Source: Moraxella caprae DSM 19149 (lineage in GTDB: Bacteria > Pseudomonadota > Gammaproteobacteria > Pseudomonadales > Moraxellaceae). From it: a DNA stretch of 47,720 nt. A program made the position numbers and the translations under genes. The notes under the pieces were generated by a model that was not told the DNA's origin, did not search any database, and worked only from the letters and a program-made list of their open reading frames with translations. The stretch spans positions 1 to 47,720 of the forward strand of contig NZ_KE384584.1 in assembly GCF_000426885.1 (NCBI RefSeq), written 5' to 3'. Shown here in pieces: positions 35,773-45,255 of the stretch (the first letter of the stretch is position 1; the number at the start of each line of letters is the position of its first letter).

Positions 35773-37968
35773 CTATTCCACCACTGTCTTTTTGTCTTTG
35801 GCTTCAAACATTAAGGTCGCCGCTTCGATGACAAACGCTTCACTCTCGGGCAGTTGGGGGCGTTCGTTTTCTTTCATCAAGCTACGCTCTTCGGCTAGGG
35901 CGTCCATACTTGCCTGATACATCGACCAGTCGGTAAATGGGGTCTCGCCTGTGGCTTGACGACGGGCGTTTTCGGCAGCCAAGGTTTTTTGCTCAATAAG
36001 GTCACGCTTGGCACGGCGTTTGTCAATGTCCACATCGGCAGGTTTTTTGTCATCATCCATGGCACGAATGTCATTGAGTGCTGTCAAATATTTGAACTGT
36101 GGATTGCTCTCTTGGCGTGCCTTTGATGATGCGATGAGCGATGCCATCAAATCCTTGGCGTATTTGCCATGTGCCATGAATGGCGTGGTTTTGATGGTGT
36201 CCCACTCCAAGGGGTTTTTATACTCACGCTCACCAAACTCAACCCCTTCATAGATGTTCACCAGTGGCACATCAGGCACCACACCCTTGTTTTGGGTGCT
36301 ACCACCTGTGATACGATAAAATTTACGCTGTGTGATCGTCATTGACCCAAGTGCCAAATCATCACGCTGTACCTGTGCCGAGCCTTTGCCCGTGGTTGTA
36401 CTGCCCACCACCAGTCCACGCCCATAGTCTTGAATCGCCGCTGAGAAAATCTCTGACGCAGATGCCGAGCCTAGATTGATAAGCACCGCCATCTCGCCTG
36501 CATAGAGCTGTTTGCCACCGTCTTTATCGGCAAATACCTGCACGTTGCCTTTATTGTCACGGATTTGCACCAAAGGACCTTCTTTTATAAATAGCCCCAG
36601 CATTTTGGCAACTTCATCTAGCGAACCACCAGGGTTATTGCGTAAATCCACCACCATGCCATCAATGTTTTGCTCATTTAACGCCTTGATGGCTTTTTCG
36701 GTGTCAAGGCTGACCGAACGGTACTCATCCGCCCCTGCCCCACTACGACGTGCGGCAAAGTTAAGGTAAAAACTAGGAATTTCTAACACGCCCACACGCT
36801 TGATGCCACCATCATAAGGCACTTCAATCACACGGTGATGCACGCCTGAATCTTCTTGTTTGATGACGTCACGCACGATGGTGACCGTACGAGCCGAACT
36901 GTCGGGCGTGTTGGGCTGTTTAACACGAATGGTAACAGACGTACCTTTTGCTCCCCGAATGAGTGCCACTATCTCACGGGTGCTAAATCCGACCGTATCC
37001 ACCATACTCTCGCCATCTTGGGCAACCCCCAAAATCAGGTCATTGGCTTGGATTTGCCCTGTTTTTTGGGCAGGACCACCGTCCACTAGGCTCACGATAC
37101 GGATATAATCAGGGTTCTTACGGTCAGGGCGAATGGATACGCCAATGCCTTCTAATTGCAAATTTGACTGGATTTGCATTTCATTGGCTTGGACAGGAGC
37201 AAAATAGTTGCTGTGTGGGTCGTAAGTCAAGGTCGCCGCATTTAAAATCGTCTCCATGATCTCATCATTTTTTAGGCGGGCAAGCTGTTCTTGCTGACGG
37301 TTTAGGCGGTTTAGCAAAATCTCGGTGGGCGTACGCTCATCGCCACGCACCAAATCCTGTCCCCGAGCCAACTCAGGATTATCCAAAAATGCCTTATCCT
37401 TTGCCTTGTCATCTTCTTGACCAAGCGTCAGCCCGATGAGTGCATAGGTGGTCTGCGTTTGCCAAAACTCTCGCTGCTCATCAACACTCTTAAAACGTGG
37501 GGCTTCTTCACGGTCTAGCACGATGGTTTTGTCGGTGTTTAGATTGACATCGGTTTTTAAAAACTCTTTGGCAAAATCATAATACTCATTGGAACGTGTG
37601 CGATAACGCTCAAACACCTCAATCCCTGCCGACAAGTCGCCACGTTTTAGGCGTTCGGCAAAATTATCGGCATATTTGGCATTTAACTCATCGATGTCCG
37701 ACTGCAAAAACAGCGTGCGTGATGGGTCAAGCTGGTCATAGTACATGGTCAAGATTTTCGCCCCCATTTCCTGATTTAGGGGCTGGTCTAGATAATGGGA
37801 TTTGTCCAACAATAATGACACTTGACGGGCGGTGACTTTTTGTTCGGCAGTCGGCTCAAACCCGACTTTGTCCTGTGCCATCGCCACGCCCACATAGCTT
37901 TGGGCAAACAAACCGCCTGCAATGACTGTTGCTACCCCTGATAAAAAAAGTTGTTTTTTTGACATCAT
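35773..37968 (-). CDS. prc: Tail-specific (C-terminal processing) protease Prc/Tsp
   Basis: Periplasmic S41 serine protease that trims or degrades proteins from their C-terminus and, with NlpI in E. coli, controls the hydrolase MepS. An N-terminal signal peptide (MMSKKQLFLSGVATVIAGGL...) precedes a helical region, a PDZ domain (LEGIGVSIRPDRKNPDYIRI ... GGPAQKTGQIQANDLILGV), and the catalytic domain. The catalytic Ser is in LINLGSASASEIFSAAI and the Lys in STTTGKGSAQ. About 730 aa, near the usual ~680-740. ATG 37968 or 37965 both fit the GGAAG site. Divergent from nagZ. Confidence 0.94.
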   Translation of the reverse strand: MMSKKQLFLSGVATVIAGGLFAQSYVGVAMAQDKVGFEPTAEQKVTARQVSLLLDKSHYLDQPLNQEMGAKILTMYYDQLDPSRTLFLQSDIDELNAKYADNFAERLKRGDLSAGIEVFERYRTRSNEYYDFAKEFLKTDVNLNTDKTIVLDREEAPRFKSVDEQREFWQTQTTYALIGLTLGQEDDKAKDKAFLDNPELARGQDLVRGDERTPTEILLNRLNRQQEQLARLKNDEIMETILNAATLTYDPHSNYFAPVQANEMQIQSNLQLEGIGVSIRPDRKNPDYIRIVSLVDGGPAQKTGQIQANDLILGVAQDGESMVDTVGFSTREIVALIRGAKGTSVTIRVKQPNTPDSSARTVTIVRDVIKQEDSGVHHRVIEVPYDGGIKRVGVLEIPSFYLNFAARRSGAGADEYRSVSLDTEKAIKALNEQNIDGMVVDLRNNPGGSLDEVAKMLGLFIKEGPLVQIRDNKGNVQVFADKDGGKQLYAGEMAVLINLGSASASEIFSAAIQDYGRGLVVGSTTTGKGSAQVQRDDLALGSMTITQRKFYRITGGSTQNKGVVPDVPLVNIYEGVEFGEREYKNPLEWDTIKTTPFMAHGKYAKDLMASLIASSKARQESNPQFKYLTALNDIRAMDDDKKPADVDIDKRRAKRDLIEQKTLAAENARRQATGETPFTDWSMYQASMDALAEERSLMKENERPQLPESEAFVIEAATLMFEAKDKKTVVE

Positions 37969-38120
37969 AGTACTTCCAAACTTGGTTGTCACAACTGACA
38001 AATTAAAAATGACTTATCATAACACATCTTTCTTTCATCCGCCTAAATTTGTGATGAATTTTAGTAAAATTTGTACAATTTATGGCATAATAAGCCTTTT
38101 AAATTCTTATGGGATAATTT

Positions 38121-39188
38121 ATGGCAACTGGTATTATCATGGCGGACGTGGACGGTTTAACCCTAACCGATGACGATAAGGCGTTTTTGGCAAATGACGC
38201 ATTGGGTGGGGTGATTTTATTTAAACGTAACGTAAAAGACCCCGCCCAAGTGCGAGCCTTGACCGACAGCATGCGAGCGGTCAATCCACGCCTTATCATC
38301 AGTGCCGACCAAGAAGGCGGACGGGTGGCACGATTTAGAGACGGTTTTACGCCCCTGCCTGCCATGGGGCGATTGGGGGAGATTTATGATGATAACCCCC
38401 CCGAGCTTGCTCTATCGCTTGCTTATGATACAGGGTATCTCATGGCGTGTGAAGTGCTTGCCGTGGGTGTGGACATTAGCTTTGCCCCTGTACTAGACAT
38501 TGATGGGTATAGCCTTGTCATCGGCGATCGTGCGTTTCATGCCGACCCGCAAGTCGTTACCGCCCTATCATCACGCTTTATAGATGGCATGAATGACGCA
38601 GGCATGAAAGCCACGGGCAAACACTTCCCTGGTCATGGCTCTATCGCCCCTGATTCGCACGTATCCGATGCGGTGGATACCCGCTCGCTTGATAAGATTT
38701 GGGGGTGTGATTTAATCAGCTTTAAAAATAACTTAACCAAATTATCTGCCCTGATGCCTGCCCATGTCATTTTTAGTCAAATTGATGACAAGCCAGCAGG
38801 TTTTTCAAAAGTGTGGTTACAGGAGATTTTGCGGGATAAAATGGGTTATGATGGCGTGTTGTTCTCGGACGATTTATCCATGAAAGCCGCCCATGTGGCA
38901 GGGGACGTAACCGCTCGGGTCAAGTCCGCCATAGACGCAGGGTGCGACATGGCACTCGTTTGCAATAGCCGTGATGATGCTATCCTTGCGGTAGAATTTG
39001 CCAAAGGTATGCCTGATGTGCCAAACCGCTTTGGCAAGATGAAAAGCGTGATACCTACTTGGCAAGGCGACTTAACTACCACTTGTCAGGCATTCGCCCA
39101 TTATAATACCGCAAGAGATAATGTGCTTGGGGAATTTTTTAATGATATTGGCAGACAAGATGAGAGGGACCCGACGAATTACATCTAA
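38121..39188 (+). CDS. nagZ: Beta-N-acetylhexosaminidase NagZ
   Basis: Cytoplasmic GH3 enzyme that removes GlcNAc from anhydro-muropeptides in peptidoglycan recycling, and so shapes the signals for AmpC-type induction. The 355-aa protein has GVILFKRNVKDPAQVRALT, ISADQEGGRVARF, FAPVLDIDGYSLVIGDRAF and the flexible-loop catalytic pair KHFPGHGSIAPDSHVSD (His acid/base). The late VLFSDDLSMKAA carries the nucleophile Asp. Length matches NagZ (~340). A MITE-like element follows 56 bp after the stop. Confidence 0.95.
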   Translation: MATGIIMADVDGLTLTDDDKAFLANDALGGVILFKRNVKDPAQVRALTDSMRAVNPRLIISADQEGGRVARFRDGFTPLPAMGRLGEIYDDNPPELALSLAYDTGYLMACEVLAVGVDISFAPVLDIDGYSLVIGDRAFHADPQVVTALSSRFIDGMNDAGMKATGKHFPGHGSIAPDSHVSDAVDTRSLDKIWGCDLISFKNNLTKLSALMPAHVIFSQIDDKPAGFSKVWLQEILRDKMGYDGVLFSDDLSMKAAHVAGDVTARVKSAIDAGCDMALVCNSRDDAILAVEFAKGMPDVPNRFGKMKSVIPTWQGDLTTTCQAFAHYNTARDNVLGEFFNDIGRQDERDPTNYI

Positions 39189-39243
39189 GGTAAAATATAT
39201 AGGTTCAACCATCAAAGAGAGCGTTGAAAATAGTTTATTTTAA

Positions 39244-39377
39244 TTGGGGCGTGCTTACCATTGATAACATTCTTATAAAATAAGATGAAAACTTGAAAAT
39301 TTCAATCAATTTTTACATGAAAGATGGGCGATTTTTCTCATTTTTCATTGCAAATGCCAAAGGCAAGCACGTCCCAA
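39244..39377. repeat. MITE-like inverted-repeat element (copy B)
   Basis: A ~133-bp non-coding segment bounded by TTGGGGCGTGCTTACC and GGCAAGCACGTCCCAA (terminal inverted repeats, two mismatches in 16). The interior ATTGATAACATT...CAATCAATTTTTACATGAAA matches the right arm of copy A; the right half, GGCATTTGCAATGAAAA when complemented, matches the left arm of copy A. This is the cleanest copy in the window. Confidence 0.7.
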
Positions 39378-39403
39378 CAACGCTAAAATATTGATAAACA
39401 GCC

Positions 39404-40114
39404 CTAAATCGTCTGTAAAATCTTAGTCAATTTCTGTCTTGGCTCATCAGCCTGAGTAATAGAACGCCCAATCACCAAATAATCCGAACCATTATCCAAG
39501 GCTTCTTTGGGCGTACAAATGCGTTTTTGGTCGTCCTTATCATCATCGGGCAGGCGAATACCGGGGGTAATGAGTTTAAACGCCTGCCCGAACGTAGATT
39601 TTAAAAGCGACGCTTCTTTGGCAGAGCAGACCACCCCATCAAGCCCCGCACGATGAGTCAGACCCGCCAGTCGCATGACATGCTCATCTAGCGTGCCTTG
39701 CACCCCCAGTTCACCGAGTACATCTTGTGTCATTGATGTTAGTACCGTCACTGCGATGAGCAGGGTATCATAACCACCGTCATTTAGGCGTGCCTTACAC
39801 AGTGCCATCGCATCGGAGCCAATGGATGCATGCACATTCACCATCCACACACCCATGTCAGCCGCCGCCAAGACCGCCTGAGCTGTGGTATTGGGAATGT
39901 CATGGAATTTTAAATCCAAAAAAACTTGAAACCCACGCTCATGAAACGCATCCACCACATCTCTGCCACAGGCAGTAAACAGCTCTTTACCCACCTTTAA
40001 ACGACATAAATTCGGGTCTAAGCTGTCCGCAAGTGCCAAAGCCGATGGTAAATCATGCTTATCCACCGCAACGATGATGGGAGATGTGATTGGGGTATGT
40101 GTATTTATTTGCAT
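39404..40114 (-). CDS. pyrF: Orotidine 5'-phosphate decarboxylase
   Basis: Last step of UMP synthesis. The 236-aa protein has the PyrF signature [17 protein letters not shown] with the Asp-Lys-Asp active-site network (DLKFHD). Also visible are [20 protein letters not shown] at the start, [11 protein letters not shown] and [11 protein letters not shown]-like ([16 protein letters not shown]) near the phosphate-binding end. ATG 40114 (MQINTHTP) is preferred over an in-frame TTG further upstream. It ends the conserved minus-strand group rpsA-ihfB-lapA-pyrF, with 24 bp from lapA. Confidence 0.95.
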   Translation of the reverse strand: MQINTHTPITSPIIVAVDKHDLPSALALADSLDPNLCRLKVGKELFTACGRDVVDAFHERGFQVFLDLKFHDIPNTTAQAVLAAADMGVWMVNVHASIGSDAMALCKARLNDGGYDTLLIAVTVLTSMTQDVLGELGVQGTLDEHVMRLAGLTHRAGLDGVVCSAKEASLLKSTFGQAFKLITPGIRLPDDDKDDQKRICTPKEALDNGSDYLVIGRSITQADEPRQKLTKILQTI

Positions 40115-40138
40115 GGTTCTTTGTCTTAAAAGCAAGGA

Positions 40139-40537
40139 TTATAAAGAACGAGTATCAGACAGGGGACGAGTGTCAGATTCTATGGTCGTGATGGTCTGCT
40201 CAGGGACGGTAACTTTGGTTTCGTCCGCCAAGATATGCGACTGGCGAGAATGCTCAATCACGACATTAGCTTCGTCTAATTTGGTTTGCAAATCTGCCTT
40301 TTCTTTACGCAAACGGCGGATTTCTAATTTGTTTTGTAGCACCCTAAATAGTAGCACCGACAACAAGATACCAATGAAGACACCCAAAGCAATGGTTAGG
40401 ACAAGCAATAACCCCAAATTCGTGGTTGGTACCTGTGAGAACAGCAGATTGACCGCAATCTCGCTGTTATTGGCAAGTACCAAGGCGATGGCATAACCAA
40501 AAAACAACACCAATAAAATAATGATAAATAAAGACAT
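40139..40537 (-). CDS. lapA: LapA-domain (LPS assembly protein A) membrane protein
   Basis: A 132-aa inner-membrane protein with two N-terminal helices (FIIILLVLFFGYAIALVLA; LGLLLVLTIALGVFIGILLS) separated by the loop NNSEIAVNLLFSQVP, then a coiled-coil cytoplasmic stretch (NKLEIRRLRKEKADLQTKLD). This is the LapA (YciS/DUF1049) layout; in E. coli LapA works with LapB to control LpxC. No lapB follows here. It sits between ihfB and pyrF, as in many gammaproteobacteria. Confidence 0.88.
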   Translation of the reverse strand: MSLFIIILLVLFFGYAIALVLANNSEIAVNLLFSQVPTTNLGLLLVLTIALGVFIGILLSVLLFRVLQNKLEIRRLRKEKADLQTKLDEANVVIEHSRQSHILADETKVTVPEQTITTIESDTRPLSDTRSL

Positions 40538-40545
40538 AAGATACC

Positions 40546-40896
40546 TTATCTGTTATGAATATCTACAAGCTCACGCAACGCTTTGCCTGGTTTGAAGTGT
40601 GGCACGGCTTTGGCTTCGACATCCACATACTCGCCCGTTCTGGGGTTGCGAGCTCTGCGAGCATCACGATGATGTAAACAAAAACTGCCAAAGCCACGAA
40701 CTTCTACTCGCTCGTCTTTGGCAATGCTGTACGTCATCATGTCCAAAATCTCACGCACTGCCTCATCAACTGCCATCTCTTCTAAATTATCACATTTAGA
40801 TGCCACATTTGCAATCAAATCTGACTTTTTCATCACATCTTCGCTGTTATGGCTAGACTTGTTCTCTTGCTTGATTTCTTGCTTAATTTCTTGCAT
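40546..40896 (-). CDS. ihfB: Integration host factor beta subunit, with N-terminal extension
   Basis: DNA-bending subunit of IHF. The family core runs from MKKSDLIANVASKCDNL to the end, with RVEVRGFGSFCLHHRDARRA and the beta-arm RNPRTGEYVDVEAKAVPHFKPG. The core start would be ATG 40833, but the frame stays open to ATG 40896, adding MQEIKQEIKQENKSSHNSED. The upstream ATG has the better ribosome site (AGG 7 bases before it), so the extended 116-aa form is favoured. The additional Lys/Glu/Gln-rich tail is not in E. coli IHF-beta (94 aa). It lies between rpsA and lapA, the usual place. Confidence 0.92.
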   Translation of the reverse strand: MQEIKQEIKQENKSSHNSEDVMKKSDLIANVASKCDNLEEMAVDEAVREILDMMTYSIAKDERVEVRGFGSFCLHHRDARRARNPRTGEYVDVEAKAVPHFKPGKALRELVDIHNR

Positions 40897-41033
40897 TTTT
40901 TCACCTTTTGAACCACACCTTACTCAAATTCACAACAAAATTACCAATGAGCAAGGTTCAAGTTAAAGTGCCATCATACCGCAATTTTGCCAAAAATAAA
41001 ATCAATTTTTTGTTAATTTTCAAATATTTAATC

Positions 41034-41064
41034 CAAAAAAAGACCTTGAATCACTTCAAGGTCT
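41034..41064 (-). terminator. Intrinsic terminator of rpsA
   Basis: On the minus strand: stem AGACCTTGAA / TTCAAGGTCT followed by a T run (A tract 41035-41040 on the plus strand), 17 bases past the rpsA stop. Confidence 0.85.
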
Positions 41065-41080
41065 TCTGATAAATCAGCGA

Positions 41081-42751
41081 TTAGCCTTTTAGTTGGTCGG
41101 CAAAGATGTCGCCCAAAGTTTTTGGCTGATTTTCAGTGACTGCATTTGACAGCTCTTTTAGTGCTTGACGCTCATCGGCTTCGTCTTTGGCTTTAATAGA
41201 CAAAGTAATGTTGCGAGCTTTGCGGTCGGCACGAACGATTTTAGCTTCTACTTCATCGCCCACGTTTAGCACTTTTGATGCATCCTCGGTACGCTCACGT
41301 GCGATGTCGGCAGCGGCCAGGTAACCTTCTACGTCATCCGCTAGGGTAATAACTGCACCTTTGGCATCTACTTCTTTGACTGTACCTTTAACGATGGCAC
41401 CACGCTCATTGGCAGATAGGTATTCGTTAAATGTGTCAGAGTTAAGCTGTTTGATACCTAGGCTGATACGGTTACCTTCGGCATCCACTTGTAGCACTTG
41501 GGCTTCTACGGTGTCGCCTTTGGTGTAGCTACGGATGGCTTCTTCGCCAGACTCATTCCAAGAAATGTCAGACAAGTGAACCAAACCATCAATACCACCT
41601 TCTAAACCAATGAACAGACCAAAGTCAGTGATTGATTTGATGGTACCAGTGATTTTGTCGCCTTTTGAGTATTTCTTATCAAACTCTTCCCATGGGTTTG
41701 GCATGGTTTGCTTGATGCCTAGGCTGATGCGACGACGCTCACCATCGATTTCAAGAACCATCACATTCACTTCATCGCCCACTTGGACAACTTTTGATGG
41801 GTGAATGTTTTTGTTGGTGTGGTCCATTTCAGAAACGTGTACCAAACCTTCAATACCTTCGGCAATCTCAGCAAAACAGCCATAATCAGTTAGGTTAGTT
41901 ACACGAGCTTTGGTGATGGTGCCAACTGGGTAAGTTTGTTCAACTTCGCCCCATGGATCAGAACCAAGCTGTTTTAGACCTAGGCTAACACGGTTACGCT
42001 CACGGTCGAACTTCAATACTTTAACTTTAAGCTCTTGACCAACTTCTACCGCTTCTGATGGGTGCTTGATACGCTTCCACGCCATGTCGGTGATGTGTAG
42101 CAGACCATCGATACCACCTAGGTCAACAAACGCACCGTAATCAGTTAGGTTCTTAACGATACCTTGAACTTCCATGCCTTCTTCTAGTTTGGCAAGCAGT
42201 TCATCACGCTCAGCACTATTTTCAGCTTCCATAACGGCACGGCGAGATACCACGATGTTGTTACGAACTTTGTCAATCTTGATGACTTTAAATTCTAGCT
42301 CTTTGCCTTCAAGATGAGTGGTCTCACGGATAGGACGTACATCCACCAATGAACCTGGTAGGAACGCACGCACAGAACCAATCTCAACCGTAAAGCCACC
42401 TTTAACTTTAGATGAGATAAGACCAGTAACAATTTCGTCATTCTCATGAAGTTGTTCAAGTGCACGCCAGCTTTCTTCACGTTTTGCTTTTTCACGAGAA
42501 AGCACTGTTTGACCCATGCCGTTATCAACTTTTTCGATAACCACGTCCACAGTGTCACCAACAGCAACTTCAAGCTCGCCCGCTTCGTTTAAAAACTCGC
42601 CACGCTCGATGATGCCTTCTGATTTTAGACCTGTGTCCACGGTAATCCAGTCGTTGTCAATCGCAACCACTTGACCTTGGATAACTGCACCAATTTCAAC
42701 TTTTACTTCGTTTGCATTGCTTTGTTCAAACAGTTCAGCAAATGATACCAT
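41081..42751 (-). CDS. rpsA: 30S ribosomal protein S1
   Basis: RNA-binding ribosomal protein needed for initiation on structured mRNAs. The 556-aa protein consists of six S1 OB-fold repeats, each with the G-x-V ... GLLH/GLVH-type signature (for example [20 protein letters not shown] and [20 protein letters not shown]). Length equals E. coli S1 (557). The start [11 protein letters not shown] is standard. It lies downstream of cmk and upstream of ihfB. Confidence 0.97.
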   Translation of the reverse strand: MVSFAELFEQSNANEVKVEIGAVIQGQVVAIDNDWITVDTGLKSEGIIERGEFLNEAGELEVAVGDTVDVVIEKVDNGMGQTVLSREKAKREESWRALEQLHENDEIVTGLISSKVKGGFTVEIGSVRAFLPGSLVDVRPIRETTHLEGKELEFKVIKIDKVRNNIVVSRRAVMEAENSAERDELLAKLEEGMEVQGIVKNLTDYGAFVDLGGIDGLLHITDMAWKRIKHPSEAVEVGQELKVKVLKFDRERNRVSLGLKQLGSDPWGEVEQTYPVGTITKARVTNLTDYGCFAEIAEGIEGLVHVSEMDHTNKNIHPSKVVQVGDEVNVMVLEIDGERRRISLGIKQTMPNPWEEFDKKYSKGDKITGTIKSITDFGLFIGLEGGIDGLVHLSDISWNESGEEAIRSYTKGDTVEAQVLQVDAEGNRISLGIKQLNSDTFNEYLSANERGAIVKGTVKEVDAKGAVITLADDVEGYLAAADIARERTEDASKVLNVGDEVEAKIVRADRKARNITLSIKAKDEADERQALKELSNAVTENQPKTLGDIFADQLKG

Positions 42752-42911
42752 TATGTATACCTTAAAAATAGCCGTAGCCTGTCCAGTCAGTACGGTTCAG
42801 ATGATTGCCAGTCGTTTGCGATACTGGTTTTGGCAAATGATAGGCAAATAAAAAATAAAACGGCAATATTATAGCAAAGTTTTTGGGTAAATGCACATCT
42901 TTTTTGATGAT

Positions 42912-43601
42912 TTATAATTTGCCCTGTGCAAACGTCAAAATCTCATCAAACACCACATCTACTGATTTGTCGGAGCTGTCAATGACAAGGGCATCCACAG
43001 CAGGGCGACTTGGGGCAACAGCACGGTTTTCATCTCGCTCATCTCGCTCGATGATGTCCGCTAATATCGCTTCATAATCTGCCACTTTGCCTGCCATTTG
43101 TAGTTGTAGCACCCGTCTGTCGGCACGAGCCTTGGCACTTGCGGTCAAAAATACCTTGACAGAAGCATCGGGGAAAATCACCGTCCCCATGTCTCGCCCG
43201 TCCGCCACAAGTCCTGCTCTGTCTTTTGCCATGTTTTTTTGTAGGTCAAACAAAGCCGTCCGTACGCTTGGCAACAAAGCGACACGGGACGCATATCCGC
43301 CCACGATTTCGTTGCGAATGTCGTCCGTTAGGGGGGTGTTATCCACTAGGATTTCCACCGTTTTTGTGGCGGTATTGGGGCGAAAAGATAGGTTTAAAGA
43401 CTTAGTTAATTTGGCAACTTTTTGCTCGTCAATGTCGGTACCGTCAAGCAAGCCGTTTTTAAATGCCATTAGCCCAACAATGCGATACAACGCACCGCTA
43501 TCTAACAGCTCAAAACCAAAATACTCGGCAAGGCGATATGCTACCGTGCCTTTACCTGCACCTGATGGACCGTCAATGGTGATGATTTTTGGGGTTGTCA
43601 T
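42912..43601 (-). CDS. cmk: Cytidylate kinase
   Basis: Phosphorylates CMP and dCMP. The 229-aa protein has P-loop GPSGAGKGTVAYRLAEYFG, the NMP-binding stretch LLDSGALYRIVGL, the CMP-specific domain (NEIVGGYASRVALLPSVR) and GLVADGRDMGTVIFPDASVK, all typical. Length is normal (227 in E. coli). It precedes rpsA by 160 bp, the usual pairing. Confidence 0.96.
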   Translation of the reverse strand: MTTPKIITIDGPSGAGKGTVAYRLAEYFGFELLDSGALYRIVGLMAFKNGLLDGTDIDEQKVAKLTKSLNLSFRPNTATKTVEILVDNTPLTDDIRNEIVGGYASRVALLPSVRTALFDLQKNMAKDRAGLVADGRDMGTVIFPDASVKVFLTASAKARADRRVLQLQMAGKVADYEAILADIIERDERDENRAVAPSRPAVDALVIDSSDKSVDVVFDEILTFAQGKL

Positions 43602-43711
43602 GGGGATTTCTCTTTTAAGAATAAATTTAATAAATTTTTAAAATAAAAATGTCTTTTAAAATTGGGTATGTAGGTATAAATTTATTTGCCAAAATTTAAT
43701 GTTTTATCATA

Positions 43712-43734
43712 GGGCGAATGTAATTCGCTCCCAC
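43712..43734. repeat. Short intergenic palindrome GGGCGAATGTAATTCGCTCC
   Basis: GGCGAAT / ATTCGC inverted repeat with a 3-nt centre. It matches the one at 45213-45235 (GGCGAATGTAATTCGCCCCT) and belongs with the GTAGGGGCGAATTACATTCGCC-type repeats seen across many genomes. The rest of the ~220-bp gap between tadA and cmk is A+T-rich with nothing recognised. Confidence 0.55.
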
Positions 43735-43824
43735 AAGCCCTTTCAAAGATATGTTTGATTAACAATAGCAAATTTTTAAATGATGATTTTAAAATATCAT
43801 AAAACAGAATTAAAAATACAAAAA

Positions 43825-44394
43825 TCAATGCTCGCCATTTAACCGATTTTCAATTTTCGCCTTTTTCTTATCGGCTCGTCTTTGTTTAAAAAATTGACTT
43901 AGTAGCTTTGAACTTTCATTTGCCAACAGTCCGCCTTGAATATTGATGACATGATTATAAAACGACTCTTTGGCGAGGGTTAATTGGCTTGTCACCGCCC
44001 CTGCCTTTGGTTCATACGCCCCAAACACCACACGGCTGACACGGGCATGAATGAGCGAACCAAAACACATGGTACACGGCTCTAACGTAACATACAGCGT
44101 ACTGCCAATCGGCAAGCGGTAATTTTGCACCCGCTCACACGCCTGACGCAAGGCGACAATCTCGGCATGGTGCGTGGGGTCGTGCGTGCTAATCGGGCAA
44201 TTAAAGCCTTCGCCCAAAATCTGTCCATCATGCACCACCACCGCCCCCACAGGTATCTCACCACGCTCCGCCCCAAGTCTAGCAAGGGTTAGGGCGTGGT
44301 TCATCATGGCGACATCGGTAGGCGACCAAAATGTTAAGGAACTAAAATTTGGCAAATCACACGCCATTTTAGGCACAATTTCACGATACGCCAT
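43825..44394 (-). CDS. tadA: tRNA-specific adenosine deaminase
   Basis: Deaminates A34 to inosine in tRNA-Arg(ACG). The 189-aa protein has the zinc-binding CDA-type motifs HAEIVALRQA (His and catalytic Glu) and PCTMCFGSLIHARV (two Cys ligands), with GEIPVGAVVVHDG before them. ATG 44394 overlaps the ung stop (TAATG), so start and coupling agree; an upstream in-frame codon would lie in ung. Length is a little above E. coli TadA (167), mainly from a short N-terminal extension (MAYREIVPKMACDLPNF...). Confidence 0.94.
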   Translation of the reverse strand: MAYREIVPKMACDLPNFSSLTFWSPTDVAMMNHALTLARLGAERGEIPVGAVVVHDGQILGEGFNCPISTHDPTHHAEIVALRQACERVQNYRLPIGSTLYVTLEPCTMCFGSLIHARVSRVVFGAYEPKAGAVTSQLTLAKESFYNHVINIQGGLLANESSKLLSQFFKQRRADKKKAKIENRLNGEH

Positions 44395-45113
44395 TACTGT
44401 GGCAACGCCCAATCAATCACCCCTTTGCCATGTCTAATGAGATAATCATTGGTCTGCGAAAACGGACGAGAACCAAAAAATCCGCCACGGTTCGCCGATA
44501 AAGGGGATGGATGATTGGCGGTTAAAATCAAATGGCGAGAGGTGTCAATAAACCGCCCCTTTTTCTTGGCATAACTGCCCCACAGAATAAAAACCGTGCG
44601 GTCAGTTTGGCGGTTGATGACATCTATCACCGCGTCCGTAAATTCTTCCCAGCCTTTACCTTGGTGCGAGCCTGCCTGCCCATTTTCTACCGTTAATGTG
44701 GCGTTAAGCAGTAGCACGCCTTGATTTGCCCAATGGGTCAAATCGCCATGAGCCGAGACAGGAATGCCCAAATCGGTGGCAAGTTCCTTTAAAATATTGG
44801 CAAGGCTTGGCGGTTTGGGAATGATTTTTGGTACGCTAAACGACAGCCCCATGGCTTGCCCTGCCCCATGATAGGGGTCTTGACCGAGTATCACAACTTT
44901 GACGGCTGATAAGGGTGTGGTATTTAGGGCATTAAAAATTTGTGATTTTGGCGGATAAATGGTTTTGCCTTGGGCGTATTCGTTTTGCAAAAAAGCACGC
45001 AAATCATCCATCATAGGTGATAATAATATATCCGCTAAGGCAAATTTCCAATCATCGGGTAATTGTACTTTGTTTAAGGCGGTTAATTGGTCTTGGGTAA
45101 GATTGGTATTCAT
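44394..45113 (-). CDS. ung: Uracil-DNA glycosylase (family 1)
   Basis: Removes uracil from DNA for base-excision repair. The 239-aa protein has the water-activating loop VVILGQDPYHGAGQAMGLSF (catalytic Asp), the uracil-binding LLLNATLTV, and the Leu/His loop HPSPLSANRGGFFGSRPFS. Length is normal. It overlaps tadA by one base, an unusual but plausible nucleobase-handling pair. Confidence 0.96.
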   Translation of the reverse strand: MNTNLTQDQLTALNKVQLPDDWKFALADILLSPMMDDLRAFLQNEYAQGKTIYPPKSQIFNALNTTPLSAVKVVILGQDPYHGAGQAMGLSFSVPKIIPKPPSLANILKELATDLGIPVSAHGDLTHWANQGVLLLNATLTVENGQAGSHQGKGWEEFTDAVIDVINRQTDRTVFILWGSYAKKKGRFIDTSRHLILTANHPSPLSANRGGFFGSRPFSQTNDYLIRHGKGVIDWALPQ

Positions 45114-45212
45114 GTTTTTTATGTTGATAAATTAAAAATGGGTATTGATAATTTATTTTTTGAAAATAAAAATTTAAAAAACTGTATTGGTTTGATTAAA
45201 TTTTTAATTAAA

Positions 45213-45235
45213 GGCGAATGTAATTCGCCCCTACA
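45213..45235. repeat. Short intergenic palindrome GGCGAATGTAATTCGCC
   Basis: Perfect 7-bp arms (GGCGAAT / ATTCGCC) around GTA, followed by CCTAC. Same family as 43712-43734. Lies between ung and the GYF/RDD gene. Confidence 0.6.
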
Positions 45236-45255
45236 CTTTAATAAAATATCAAGAA

